NCBI GenBank assembly: GCA_947471745.1
Contig: CANJKZ010000537.1
Coordinates: forward strand, 379,501-443,500
DNA: 64,000 bases
DNA from: Closterium sp. Naga37s-1
Lineage: Eukaryota; Streptophyta; Zygnematophyceae; Desmidiales; Closteriaceae
Direction: 5' to 3'
Each line of letters opens with the position of its first letter. The first letter of the stretch is position 1. The position numbers were made by a program, and so were the translations under genes. Below are positions 23,411 through 36,540 of the stretch, piece after piece. Under the pieces are notes generated by a model. It was given only the letters and a program-made list of their open reading frames with translations, was not told where the DNA came from and did not search any database.

Positions 23411-23650
23411 CACCCCCATAGGCAAAGTGGGGGACAACAAGGGGTCACAAGACCAGTCAAGAGAAGAAGCAAAGCAAAACAAAGCTCAGGGTGGATCTCA
23501 AGATCACCATGCATTCTGAGCACAAGCAAGCGGCCACAAGGCCAGTTCACATGCAGAGTTTATAATAACAAGAGCAGTACACTGATCACAACCTAGCAAG
23601 TGTAAGCATGCAGGTATACTCATATATATCAGTGTACAACAAGAGCAAGA

Positions 23651-26600
23651 TCAAGAGACAAGCAAGTGAGGCAGAGTGGGCACAAGCCCAAGAGTAGTGC
23701 AGAAACGCTGATGATCACTTGACCCAAGGGCCTTGGTGAAGACATCAGCAGTGTTGGCCCGAGTGGCCACGTAAGCAAGACGAAGCTGACCACGATGTTG
23801 CAGTTCTCGCGTGAGGAAGTATCGAAGAGCAATGTGCTTCGTTCTGTGCTCCGATCTCTGGTCCTGAAACAAGGCAATCATGGCCTTGTTGTCGACGTAC
23901 AGAACTGGAGGAGAACGAGGCTGCTCACCCAAGTCGGTCAGCAGGTAGGTCAGCCACCGGAGCTCTTGTGCAGCCATAGGCCCAGCGTAGATCTCGGCCT
24001 TACAGCTGGAACTAATTACAGAAGAAGAGCGAGTGGACCTCCACGAGACAGAACCAGTGCCGAGGCTGAAACTATACCCCTGTGTCGACCGGTGAGTCGT
24101 CTGGTCGTCAGCCCAAAAAGCGACTGAGTGACCGGGGAGAACAACTGAACCCCGTCCTCCAAGCACGAGCCCCATGCCCGATGTGCTGCACAAGTAACGC
24201 AATACCCTCTTCGCAGCATCCCAGTGCATCTTTCGATGTCTACCGGGAGCCACGTAGCAAGCCAGGAGGCTGAGAGGGTACGCGAGGTCAGGTCGTGTGC
24301 ACGTCATCAGGTACACGAGGCAACCCACAAGCTCTGGGTACGGACCACTCGGCTCTACGGACTCGTCCGAAGGTGGAGCTGAGAGCGAGTGGCCGGTAGA
24401 CAGAGGAGTGGGCTGTGGCAAGGACCACGTGAAGTCGAAGCGCTGAAGGACCTGCTGCAACATGTGTAACTGAGTGAGGGTGATGGTGCGGCGTGCTCGG
24501 TCCCGGGTGATCGGCAAGCCAAGGTAGCTCCGCAGCTCACCCAGGTCAGGACAAGTGTGTCTCTCCTGCAGCTCCGCCTTCACCAAGGCCAGAGCCTCAG
24601 TGTCAGCAGTAGCAAAAACCAAGTCGTCAACGTACACAAGAACGTAGAAAGGCAGCAAAGAAGTGTCTGTGCGCAGAAACAGCGAAGGGTCAGCAGTCGA
24701 GGGAGCGAACCCAAGAGCCGCAAGTGTAGTCCTGAGAGTGTCATGCCACTCGCGAGGTGCGTGTCGGAGGCCGTAGACTGGTCGCCGAAGACTCCACTGG
24801 GTACCCTCAGGAAACGACCCAGTGAAGGCACGTGGACGGCGCAACTAGATAGCCTCGTGAAGGCTACCCTGCAAGAAGGTTGTCGAGAAGTCGAGGGAGT
24901 GCAGCTCGTAGTCACGCTATGCTGCAACGTGCAGTAGCATCCGAAGAGTGGTCATCTTCGGGGTGGGGGAGAAGGTCTGAAAGAAGTCGACCCCCTCACG
25001 CTGACTGAAGCCTCGAGCAACGTAACGCGCCTTGAAGGCAGTCGGAGAACCCGGCGGCCGCTTCACTCTGAAAATCCACATGCCATCGACTATGTTCGCC
25101 CCAGGTGGGGGAACCTTGTCGAGGTAGGTGCCTGTGGACTTCCAGGAAGCCATCTCTGCGTCCATGGCTATCTGCCACTGAGAGGAGTACGGACCCGTGA
25201 TCGCCTCTGCGTAAGTGCGTGGGGTCGGGATGTCTGGTGCATCCGGGTTTCCCTCAGGGCAAAGTAGCGAGGACGGGAGATGCGGTGCAGAGGCCGCGAG
25301 GCACTCAAGCTCAAACTGCCTGCCCTCAAGGACGTCACAGCCAAGGGCAAGCTCACCCCCGACAGACGGAGGACAGGAAGAGTCAAAAACAAGACTCTTC
25401 GCGTAGTCAAGGCGGCACACAGCGGCAAAGTCAACAAGCTCAGCAACTAAGGCAGACGCAGCAGCAGACTCAAAGGAAGGGTCAGTCACAACTGTAGCTT
25501 GGAGACGAGTGACAGTCGGACTGGTAGCACGAACAAGGTCTGACTCAGGGTCAGGAACGTGCGGAAGAGAGGACGCAGGAGGAGAAGGTAGGACAACACG
25601 CTGTGGAATAGAGGAAGGACGAAGTGCCATACGGTGAGTGCCTGGCACAGCGGGAGCACGAGGACGGACAACACGACGACCGCGAACAGGAGTGGAAGCA
25701 CGAGTCTCAGGCTCCCGACGCTCAGGAGTGGACGCACGAGTCTCAGGCTCACGACGCGCAGTCAGGGACGCAGTGACCTCAGTGTGAGGAGCAGGAGCAG
25801 GCAGCGGGGAGCCAGGCAGTAGCTGTGGCTGAGACTGGTCAGTCGGTGGGAACAGTAGCGGAGGAGTAGTATCAGGAACCGGGAACTCAGTAGCAGCAGG
25901 CGGGAGACTGAGAAGGCGACAAAGTGCAAACGGCTGCGGCTGAGTAGTCGCACCCCTAGAACCTCCCGCTCCAGTAGCAACAGCACCCCCAGAACCAGTG
26001 CCTCCAGCTCCAGTAGGAACAGCTCCCCCAGAACCAGTGCCTCTAGCTCCAGCAGTAACACCACCCCCAGAACTAGTGCCCCCAGCTCCACCACCGGGAC
26101 TGCCCCAACGAACAGCCCACTCGCGAAGCTGCAGCGGTGAGAGCGACTCCTGCCGACTAGCACCACTAACTCCAGTACTTCCAACAGCACCTCCAGTAGT
26201 ACCTCCAGGAGTACTTGCACCCCCAGCACCTCCAGCAGCTCCTGTGCCTCCAGTACCAGGAACACCAGCACCAGCTCCTCCAGGGCTAGCACCTCCAGAA
26301 CCTGAACCTCCAGCACCTCCAGCAGCACCTGTGCCTCCAGTACCAGGAACACCAGCACTAGCACCTCCAGGGCTAGCACCTCGAGAACCTGCAGCTCTTG
26401 CACGTCCAGCGCCACCACCAGGACTGCCCCAACGGACAGCCCACTCGCGAAGCCGCTCCGGTGAGAGAGACGCCTGGCGACGCGCACTAGGACTACCCGC
26501 AGCAGCACCCACAGCAACAGCACCTCCAGTACCTCCAGCTCTAGGAGAGCGAGCATAGCTAGCTCCACCACCAGGGCTGCCCCACTGTACAGCCCACTTG

Positions 26601-29043
26601 CGAAGCCGCTCCGGCGAGAGAGTCGCCCGCCGACGTGCACCAGTGCCACCAGTACGAGCAACCACAGTACCACCAGTAGCAGAACCTCCAGCTCCAGCAG
26701 CGCCAGCACCTCCAGCTCGAAGACGGCTAGCTCCACCACCAGGGTTGCCCCACTGGACAGCCCACTCGCGCGGCCGCTCCGGCGAGAGAGCCTCCTACCG
26801 ACTCATAGCAGGACCACCAGCACCAGTACCTCCAGTACCTCCTGTACCCAGCGGACACTCAACACCCCCAGAACCAGCACCCCCTGTGGTGCCACCTCCT
26901 GCAGCACCAGAGTCCACAGCGACAGGCTGCAACGGCGGTGAAGACGGTCGAGGCTGAAACCCAGGAGGGACAGCCAAGCGTGCAGAGCGGCGAGGGGTCA
27001 CTGTGGCAGCAGGAGTCGGGCCACCCCCCTCAGCTGGGCCAAAGGTGTCTGAAAAGACCTCCAAAGGCTCAACCAAAGGGGGTGGGTCTACCTGAGACAC
27101 ACCTGAGGGATCGGGACCGTGAGGAGGGAGGGGGGCTACCAGGGGGGGGGGTCGTCCACCAGGGTGAGAGGCGGGAGGGGTACCGGGGAACTGCGGTGGG
27201 GGTGAAGATGGTTGAAGCAGACGGACTCGTCAAAGGTGACGTCCTGGGAGGACAGCACACGACGAGAGCCCGGGTGGTAAAACTGCCAGGGCGGTGCGTC
27301 GGTGGGAAAGCCAAGGAACACGCACCGAAGAGTGCATGAAAAGAGCTTGCCCGCATGCAAGTCGCGGACAAGAGAGAGGGAACCCCAGACCCGAAACGCC
27401 GACGCATCACCAACCTCGCCCGTCCACCGTAAAGTGGGGGAGGTCTCCGTGTGGGAGACACGGGGCCAGAGGTTGAGCTGCTCAGCTGCGTATCGGACCG
27501 CAAACAGCCACAGAAAATGGGGAGCAGCCGCATGGATCATGGAGGTGCGAGCAACCTCCATGACAAGACCAATGCGGCGCTCGGCAATCCCATTCTGCTG
27601 TGGAGAGGCCGGAAGCGTGTAAGACTGGACTATGCCCTTAGCACCACAGAAGTCCTCAAGGAGGTGGGACCAAAACTCACCACCTCGGTCACAGTGCAGC
27701 CGCAGGACAGGGAGGTCCTCACGGAACCGAGCGCGAAGCTAGAGACGAACAGCGCGGATCCAACGGATCAAGACATCGCGGACATCCGCCTTGCTCTGCA
27801 AGGGGAAGACCGTGGTGTAGCACGTGTAGTCGTCGACTACCAGCAAAAAGTAGCGCTCGCCACCCTGTCTAGTGACGCGGGCGGGGCCCCACACGTCCAT
27901 GTGCAGGGTCTGCAGAGGAGCGGTGGTAGGAGGAAACGAGGAGGAGTGAGGAGCGGCGCGCTGCCGCCCCTCGACGCAGGGAAGGCAGGGCGGCGCAAGC
28001 GACCTCGGGAGCGGGGGCAGGGACCTGGGGAGACCAGACACAAGGAGACGCGAGTGCATGCCACGCAGGCGTGGCAGGGAGGGGTGACCAAGGCGGTGGT
28101 GCCAGAGGAGAGTCTGGTGCGTGAGGAGACGACACGAACAAGACGAGGCGACCTCAAGCGACGCAGCTACCTGACCTGACTCAGCTACCAGTGCAGACTC
28201 AGTGGTCAGTGTGTACAGGCCAGACCCAGGCCTCCGAGTGAACGTGGCGAGGTGCTCACCAGTGCGCGAGTCCGTACAGATCGCCACTAGCTCGCCTCCA
28301 GGCTGGGTCACATTGACCCACTGGTCCTGGAGGACAGAGGTAGCCACCAAGTTCTTAGCGAACGAGAGGAGGTGGAGACCTGTGAGGAGGCCGGAAGGGG
28401 CCGCCGGACAAGGGAGAACAGTGGCGCCACGCGCGACTACCGGGCCCCCAGAGGGGTCGGCCAGCGTGACACGGACAGGGACTGTGAGTGGTGTGACTGT
28501 GGTGCTGTCGCGGAAGAAGCAACGAGACGCGCCGGAGTCGAGAGTAAAAGTGTGCAAGGCCTCCTCAGGCTCTGCACCTGTTCTAGCTGAGTCAACAGCA
28601 CCAAGACTAATAGCCTCTACGCCACCAGGTGCCTCTCCACCCCCAGCACTAGTACCCCAAGCTCCGCCACCGGGGCTGCCCCACCGACCAGCCCACTCAC
28701 GAAGCTGTTGCGGGGAGAGAGTCTCCGGCGAACGCTGCTGCCGTTGCTGTCCACCCCCAGAACCTCCGCGTCTACCAGCGGCACTACCAACACCTCCAGT
28801 AGTAGCACACCAGGCTCCGCCACCGGGGCTGCCCCACCGGACAGCCCTCTCGCGAAGCTGCTGCGAAGAGAGCGGCTCCCGCCGACGAGTACGAAGACCG
28901 CCAGCACCAGCACCTCCAGCCCTAGCACGGCTAGCTCCGCCACCGGGGCTGCCCCACCAGATAGCCCACTCGCGAAGCTGCTGCGGCGAGAGAGACTCCT
29001 GCACACTCGGCTGCCACTGACGTAGGACAGTGGTAGTGGCCAT
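23651..29043 (-). pseudogene. Element L pol: modules, protease, integrase, linker, RT, RNase H
   Basis: It starts at ATG 29043 with MATTTVL, gag-like first codons, then goes directly into three SPQQLREW modules; no gag core and no Cys finger. Then protease TLDSGASRCFF, WHHRLGHPS, integrase HMDVWGPA, HCDRGGEF and NGIAERRIG, a long Gly/Ala linker with four more modules (to about 26100), RT with LVYVDDLVFA and RNase H with NTADVFTKAL. Damage is light: TAG at 27739-27741 and 24917-24919 (CAG in B), at 26795-26797, and at 24845-24847 (TGG in B), plus one -1 frame change at a run of 10 G (27142-27151). No other stop splits it. RT and RNase H catalytic blocks are intact. Confidence 0.85.
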
Positions 29044-29158
29044 GGCAGGCAGTGGCAGCTAGTAGCAGCAACTGCGTAGCAGCAGTAGCACAGGCGGCAG
29101 TAGCAGGCGGTAGCACCTAGGGCAGTAGCAAGCAGTAGATCCTAAGGCAGCAGCACCA

Positions 29159-29162
<4 letters not shown>

Positions 29163-29190
<28 letters not shown>

Positions 29191-29720
29191 GGTTTAGCAG
29201 GGCACGCTCGGCGCTGGGCAGCAGGGCGCGCTAGCGCGCTGGTGCGCTGGGAAGCGGGGCGCGCTGGCGCACTGGGCAGCGGGGCACGCTGGCGCGCTGG
29301 GCAGCGGGGCGCGCTGGGCAGCGGGGCGCGCTGGCGCGCTGGGCAGCGGGGCGCGCTGGCGCGCTGGGCAGCGGGGTGCGCTGGCGCGTCGGGCAGCGGG
29401 GCGCGCTGGCGCGTTGGGCAGCGGGGCGCGCTGGGCAGCGGGGCGCGCTGGCGCGCTGGGCAGCGGGGCGCGCTGGCGCGCTGGGCAGCGATGCGCGCTG
29501 GCGCGCTGGGCAGCGGGGCGCGCTGGCACACTGGGCAGCGTGGCGCGCTGGCGCACTGGGCAGTGTGGCGCGCTGGCGCGCTGGGCAGCGGGGCGCGCTG
29601 GGGCGCTGGGCAGCAGGGCGCACTGGCGCGTCGGGAAGCGGGGCGCGTTGGTGCGCTGGGCAGCGGGGCGCGCTGGCGTGCTGGGCAGCAGGGCACGCTG
29701 GCGCTGTGGGCAGCAGGGTG
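29163..29720 (-). repeat. Leader of element L: T28 tract and 25-bp array
   Basis: A run of 28 T (29163-29190), then about 20 copies of a 25-bp unit or its 16-bp short form (around GGCAGCGGGGCGCGCTGG). The rest to 29943 is GC-rich and unstructured. The long frames on both strands here are artefacts of the repeat. Confidence 0.75.
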
Positions 29721-29955
29721 CGCGTGCAAAGCGCGCGGGCAGGCAGGGCGGCGCAGCTGCAAGCAGAGCGCGCGCGAACAGGGCGGCGCTCAGGCAGGGC
29801 AGCGGGGCGCTGAGTAGGTGGGCAGCTGGGCGCGCGCGGGCAGGGCAGTAAGGCGCGCGCTGGCGCTAGGCAGCAGGGCAGGAAAAAAAAAGTTTCAAGT
29901 CCGGGCAGGGCGGAACGTTCGGTGGGCCCTAAGGAACGTACCTACTCTAATACCA

Positions 29956-30094
29956 TGTCAGAATAAGGAAACAGTAATGGTTGACTAAAGCAGGATGAGT
30001 GGTACAAGTAGCAACCCTAACAAAGGGTTGTACTCCATAGGGAGTAACCCACTACAGCCTAACATCACTAACATGACATAAACATGTTTGGACA
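29956..30094 (-). repeat. 5' LTR of L
   Basis: 139 bp, TGTCAGAATAAGG to GTTTGGACA; differs from the left copy at a handful of positions, one of them in the terminal hexamer. Confidence 0.9.
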
Positions 30095-30099
30095 CTGCT

Positions 30100-30442
30100 C
30101 TGCAGGGTGGCACGCGCTGCTCTGCCGGGTGGCGCGCGCTGCTCTGCTGGGGCGCTCGCTGCCCTACAGGGTGGCGCGCACCGCTCTGCAAGGCCGCGAG
30201 CTACTCTTCTGGGTGGCGCGCGCTGCTTTGCTGGGGGTGCGCGCTGCACTGCTGGGTGGCGCGTTGCTCTACTGGGGCACGCGTTGCTCTGCAGGGTGGT
30301 GCGCCATGCTATGCTGGGTGGCGCTCGCTACGGAGGGTAGGCTACTACGGAGTGAGGGGGTAACTACGGAGCGACGGAGCGGTACTAGGCTAGGCTAGGC
30401 AACGGAGCGCGGGCGGGCTAGGCTAGGCTAGGAGCGTACCTA
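30100..30442 (-). repeat. Leader of element K, part 2
   Basis: It continues the GCTCTGCAGGGTGGC repeat beyond L up to the primer site. The match across L confirms that L was inserted into this leader. Confidence 0.7.
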
Positions 30443-30454
30443 CTCATGATACCG

Positions 30455-30582
30455 TCTCAAGAGTGATGCATAGCGGAATGCTGTGTGAGTAGAAATAAGG
30501 TATACAAATAGCAACCCTAAAAGTGTTGTACTCCATATGGTGCTACTCACTGTAGCCTAAGAAGCTAATATAACATTTGACA
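30455..30582 (-). repeat. 5' LTR of K
   Basis: 128 bp, TCTCAAGAGTG to TTTGACA. It is followed in element sense by a primer site CGGTATCATGAG (30443-30454). Confidence 0.85.
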
Positions 30583-30659
30583 GCAAGGTACATGAGAGAG
30601 GTGGGGAAGGTGGCAAGGGGGTACACCACCAACAGATAGAAACCTAAGGCGATACTACA

Positions 30660-30850
30660 ATAACGGTTATGCATGCTGTTATATATAATAATACAAGTAT
30701 AACATTATGTAACCATATCTATGGTTGTCCCACACATTGGATCTCAAATATTTCTTGCTGCAACAGTCTTCGCTAACCTCTTATGTTGCTTGGTCTCCGT
30801 TCTCGCTTCAACAGTCTCCGAGATAAGACTTCGTTACTTTATATATGTTT
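30660..30850 (-). repeat. LTR remnant of the D/E family, right of Q
   Basis: It continues the LTR fragment of 17230-17357 beyond Q: AACAGTCTTCG, CTCCGTTCTCG, AAGACTTCGTTACTTTA resemble D's LTR near 52500-52580. Confidence 0.45.
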
Positions 30851-31515
30851 ATGCAACAATTTTAAATCGCTAACAGAGACAACAAAAACATATCACTCCA
30901 GGAGCATAAGTTCTGAATACTATAACAAGGTAATAATATGTAGCCGTGAAAGATGTAGCCGTTGATAACTGGGAGAGATGCTTATGAGAGTTTTGTACGA
31001 ACTTGTGTGCATTTTTTTTTTTTTTTTTTTGGCAATGCAAGATACACTATAGCAGTGCATACAAGCATTAACAGTCGTAAATGTGTGTGCCAATAATATT
31101 GTAGAAGAACATAACATTTATTGTTCATTCAAGCTACTGTACATTTGTTATGCTCTGTTGTAGTTATTTCATCCGGAGGTCCGTTAGCTAGCAGCCCTGA
31201 CAATACTCGTTTGAAGGCACTTCTGACCCCTTCAAATTCTCCTTTCACCTGCATCCTCCTCCCGCCCATTTTCGGTGGCGACGCCAGTCGTGCAGCAGAC
31301 GCGCACTGTGCCTGACAACAGTCCCGCGCTTTTTCGAATCTCCCCTTTTTTGAGGTGTCACTTCGACGCTGCCATAAGTCCACCTTCTGTTTAGCCATTG
31401 ACAACTCAGTTTCCGAGCTTGCCCAGTTAGCTCCTGCTACGCTAGACTTCACAGCCTCCTACCCGAGTTCCTGAACCAGGCTCTGTACCTCTCCTATTCG
31501 TGTCATTTTTTTTCC
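30851..31515. other. Upstream region of CDKB
   Basis: AT-rich to about 31120 with a T-run at 31013-31030, then GC-richer up to the start codon. It must hold the CDKB promoter and leader; I see no clear TATA box or cell-cycle element I could defend. Confidence 0.4.
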
Positions 31516-33002
<1,487 letters not shown>

Positions 33003-33690
33003 GTGCGGCGCCACACCTAGTGGCCCACGTGGATTCCAAGCCGCACCGCGGTTTGATGCTCTCTTCTGTTTTTAGTATCACGTCTCTTGTGTATATCACC
33101 ATGATGGGGGATAGGCTGTTTTTGTTCACTTTCAGTTATTGTAGTGCCTACGTTATGACACTGCTGATCACCATAGTACAAACTAGGCCTAAGCAGTTAC
33201 ATGTTGATCTGCAACAACGTAGGGAAGTGTGGTTCTGCAATTCCAAGCACCAAGTAAATGCCAACCTAGTCTCATCCTCTGATGGCGTCATTGGATCCTG
33301 TGCCACAACGAGAGTATTCACCTCCCTTCCCCCCTAGCTTGCAAATCTTCGTAAGCTCGCAATGCTTCATGCGCTGTAGAGATCCCTAGAGCTCCTGGAA
33401 CGAGGGAATGAAATATGCAACGCGCAGGGTGCACTTGGCTTGCGGTACATGGGGATCTCAAGCAGAGGTAGATAAACAGTAACTCGTTACATGTGAATGT
33501 AGGCCTTGGGCTACAGGGAACTTGGTTGGACAAACAGGGAAGACAGAAGCGCAGGGGGAACAGAAAGTACACCGTACGTGTCAAAAGAAAAGGGTAGATG
33601 GTGGTCTATGGCAGAAGGGGAGAGAGGTTGGTACCATGAAGGAAGTGGAGTGGCCAATGACAGCGATGGTGGCCTCGGAACACGCGGAGA
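33003..33690. other. CDKB 3' UTR and spacer
   Basis: T-rich sequence with TGTAT motifs follows the stop to about 33200, as expected of a 3' UTR. The rest shows no gene or repeat. Confidence 0.4.
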
Positions 33691-33836
33691 AAACTCTTAT
33701 AAGTTTAGGAAGCTAGCGAGAGAATGGGTGATATTAAGAGATGAGGGGGGAATACAAGAAGGGTGTGGAGAGTGTCGCGTACCCCCCAAAGTCTAACTCA
33801 CTACAGCCTATCCAAACATATAAACTTAGCTTGACA
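33691..33836 (-). repeat. Solo LTR-like remnant, Q-related
   Basis: It resembles the LTR of Q: TTTAGGAAGCTAGCGAGAG on the left and a CTCACTACAGCCTA...CTTGACA end on the right, the usual right end of LTRs in this window. No partner or internal region is seen. Confidence 0.45.
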
Positions 33837-33839
33837 CCC

Positions 33840-33974
33840 TGTCAAACATATATTTGCATGTACTAGGCTGTAGCGGTGTATGCTATAGATAGTATAGCTT
33901 TTGCTAGGGTTGTACCGGTATTTGTATCACCCTCCTTCCTTAGTCATTCATTCCGCTCTCATCAGTTTCTGAGA
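33840..33974 (+). repeat. 5' LTR of G
   Basis: 135 bp from TGTCAAACA to TTTCTGAGA; like K it ends in GA rather than CA. It contains GCTAGGGTTGTACC, the group core. No second copy is present. Confidence 0.65.
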
Positions 33975-33990
33975 TGGTATCACGAGTAGG

Positions 33991-35152
33991 TTCCGACCCT
34001 ACCCTAGCCTAGCCTCACCCCGCCCCGTACCCGCCCCTTAGTAGGTTGCGCCTCGCCCCTTAACCTAGCCCCGCCCCTTACCCTAGCCCCGCCCCGCCCC
34101 TAGCCCGTACTCGCCCCGTCCCGTACCCTCGCGCGCAGTCCGCACGCGCAGCAGCAGCCAGCCCGCGCGCACACACTACAGCGCACGCACGCACTGCTGC
34201 AGCCCGCGCGCACGCACCGCAGCGCACGCACGCACACACTACTGCAGCACGCGCGCACGCACTGCTGCAGCCCGCGCACACGCAATGCAGCGTGCACACG
34301 CACATCAGCGGCCCGCGCGCACGCACAGCAGCAGCCCGCCCTGCAGCACCACAGCTGCAACCCACACGTTCGCACTGCAGGGCACGCGCGCACCGCAGCA
34401 GCACACGCTCACGCGCATCGGCAGCAACACACGCACGCCCTGCAGGCGCAGCCACCCCGCATGCGCACCAGCCGCCGCCACGCACACTGACGACGACGCC
34501 GCGCGCTGCTTCGCACCCTGCCCTACCGCCTCGCGCGACTCGCAGCCCTGCGGACCCCTGTTTTAAGGCCCAGCGGCCCACTGTTTTTCAGGCCCCGCGG
34601 CCCCCTACTTTACAGCCCAGCGAACCCCTGGTTTAAGGCCCAGAGCCCCCTCCCCCCCCCCTCCCCTCCCTACTCAAAGGCCCCGCGGTTCTAAGGCCCC
34701 GAGGCCACTCATTCTAAGGCCCCACTGCCTCCCACTAGAAGGCCCCGCGGTCTAGCTGCACGTGTTTGACCGCACTTCACCGCTCTCCACCACATTGAAC
34801 CGTCCCTCACCGCTCCCCACCGCGCTAGACCGCACCCAACTGCTCCTGACCGCACGTGCAGCACCTCCCAACACCTACTGCCAGTGGCGTTCGACCCGCA
34901 GTGACTGGCAGCCGCAGTACACTCTGCTAGCGTGACTTAGGCTCGGCTCCGTGTTCTTAGTAGTGTTCCTAGCCTCGCCTCTCTGGCCTCGCTCATTCCT
35001 CGTTCGGCTCTCTCTAGCCTAGCCACTCTGGCTTAGGTCACTCCTAGCTCAGGCCGTTCCTCGCCTCGACTCTTCGGGCGCCGTCCGCCCTCGCCCGTTT
35101 CTTGCTCCGGCCACTTCTAGCCTTGCGCTTCTACACCGGTAGTTCCCTCGTT
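33991..35152 (+). repeat. Leader of G, GC-rich degenerate repeats
   Basis: 34120-34480 is built of CGCACGCA and GCAGCAGC units; 34560-34760 repeats AAGGCCC-CGCGG blocks; afterwards units around TCCTAGCCT. No gene is seen. Confidence 0.6.
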
Positions 35153-35260
35153 ATGGCGGCCCCTCGCGTCCTGCGCTTTGATGCTGAGGGTAGAGCACTA
35201 GAGTTCCCCTCCTGGCTCATCCGTGCCGAGCGGTTCCTCAAGGGCCACCGTCAAGATAAT

Positions 35261-35403
35261 TGTCGAGAAACGCTAGCAGAAAGTTAGAAACAGAAAGAGG
35301 GGTTGCACTAGCAGCAGATAGGATACATATAGCAAACCCTAATTTGGGTTGTACTCACTATAGAGTGCCCCACTGCAGACTAGACAATTATAGCATTCTG
35401 ACA
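35261..35403 (-). repeat. 3' LTR of F
   Basis: 143 bp, TGTCGAGAAACG to CATTCTGACA, with the AAACCCTAATTTGGGTTGTACT core. Confidence 0.9.
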
Positions 35404-36540
35404 CACCCCCATAGGCAAAGTGGGGTATGATCAGCACAGCAAGCAGTCGCATAAGAAGTTCACAAGCACAAGCAAAGCTAGAGGCAGTCACAGAAGGCAA
35501 GTGAGGAGGAGGAGGGACTGTGAGAGGAGTGGAGATAGGAGGCGACGGGTGAAGCCGCAGACACACGGGCAACAGGAGCGGCGCACACGGTGGCTACCGG
35601 AGCAAGGGCCCCGGACTACAGGAGTAACTGGCTCCGCGGCTAAGACGAGCGGCAGGAGCAACGGACCCACGGGCAACTGGCGCAGCAGGCTCGCTGGGCT
35701 ATCGGAGCAAGGGCCCCGGACTACTGGCGCTGCTGACGTCACGACGGCTACTTCCGCTCAACCTCCCCCAACTGTCCCACACCCCTTTCACACACCCCTT
35801 GCTGCACCCCTAGCTCCACTCCCACGACACCCCCCTAGCGCCACTCCCTCAGCTCCCACACACCCACCCCCCCCAGCGGCAGCTGCAGCAGTGGGCGACA
35901 GAGGAGGAGGAGGAGCAGGGGACGGCTCACACACCCGCCACCCCCATACCAGCCACCCCCATACCCCCAACGCAGGCGGCGCGCGTGCGGCGCGGGGCAG
36001 ATATGCGGGCAGCATCTGGGGCGCTGCGACGGGCGACGGGCAGGGCGGCGCGCGGGCCCCCAGGGCGCCGCGACGAGCGACGGGAGGGGGCGACGCGCGG
36101 GCCCCCAGGGCGCCGCGACGGGCGACGGGCAGGGCGGCGCGCGGGCCCCCGGGGCGCCGCGACGGGCGACGGGAGGGGGCGGCGCGAGGGCCCCCGGGAC
36201 GCCGCGACGGGCGACGGGAGGGGACAGCGCGCGGGCCCCCGGGGCGCCGCGACGGGCAACGGGAGGGGGGACGGCGCACGGGACCCTGGGGTGCCGTGAC
36301 GGGCGACGAAACCGCTGCGCGCGCCCGGGGTGCGCGGCGGGCAGGAAACCGCCACGCGCCCCGAGCGCGTGGCGGGCAGAAAACCGCCGCGCGCCCCGAG
36401 CACGCGGCGGGAAGAAAAAACGCCGCGTGCGCCGGGCGCGCGGCAGGCAGAAAACGTCGCGCGCCCCGGGCGCGCGACAGGCAGGACAGCAGCGGAAGCA
36501 GGTGGGCCCACAGGCCAGGAGCGTTCTCGCTCTGATAGCA

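Larger units (their letters stand above)
23272..30094 (-). mobile_element. Copia element L, gag-less, otherwise nearly complete
   Basis: LTRs 23272-23410 and 29956-30094 (139 bp each), flanked by the duplication CTGCT (23267-23271 and 30095-30099). Primer site TGGTATTAGAGT (minus strand, 29944-29955). Polypurine end CCTATGGGGGTG at 23411. The LTRs differ at only a few sites, so the insertion is young compared with D or E. Confidence 0.92.
17903..30582 (-). mobile_element. Copia element K, gag-less, containing L
   Basis: LTRs are 17903-18029 and 30455-30582, flanked by the 5-bp duplication GCAAG (17898-17902 and 30583-30587). The polypurine end CCTATGGGGGTG (minus strand) follows the left LTR at 18030. 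The coding part is 18241-22261; the leader is 22262-23271 plus 30095-30454 and is split by L. The + strand LTR ends are TCTC and GACA, that is TG...GA in element sense. Confidence 0.88.
17358..30659 (-). mobile_element. Miniature LTR element Q (TRIM-like), interrupted by K
   Basis: Without K, this is an element of roughly 620 bp. The left LTR is 17358-17487; the right LTR is 17832-17902 continued at 30588 to about 30659. They share TAGCGAGAGTGA, a GGTGGGGAAGGTGGCAAG block and ACACCACCAACAGATAG. The internal part (17488-17831) has no gene. A primer site TGGTATTGAGC (minus strand, 17821-17831) sits against the right LTR, which sets the orientation. Confidence 0.65.

Noticed and set aside
29142-29850. 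Long frames on both strands (up to about 200 codons) rich in Ala, Arg and Pro or Gly, Ala and Trp
   Set aside because: They are readings of the 25-bp array in the leader of L; open in several frames at once and without a conserved block.
34078-34581. A Cys-rich minus-strand frame of 167 codons that looks like a metallothionein or keratin-like protein
   Set aside because: It is the reverse reading of GCA-rich leader repeats in G; the Cys come from TGC/TGT of the repeat.
35420-36535. A + strand frame of 371 codons filling element F
   Set aside because: Low-complexity Arg/Gly/Pro; the equivalent region in P and O is not open in the same frame.
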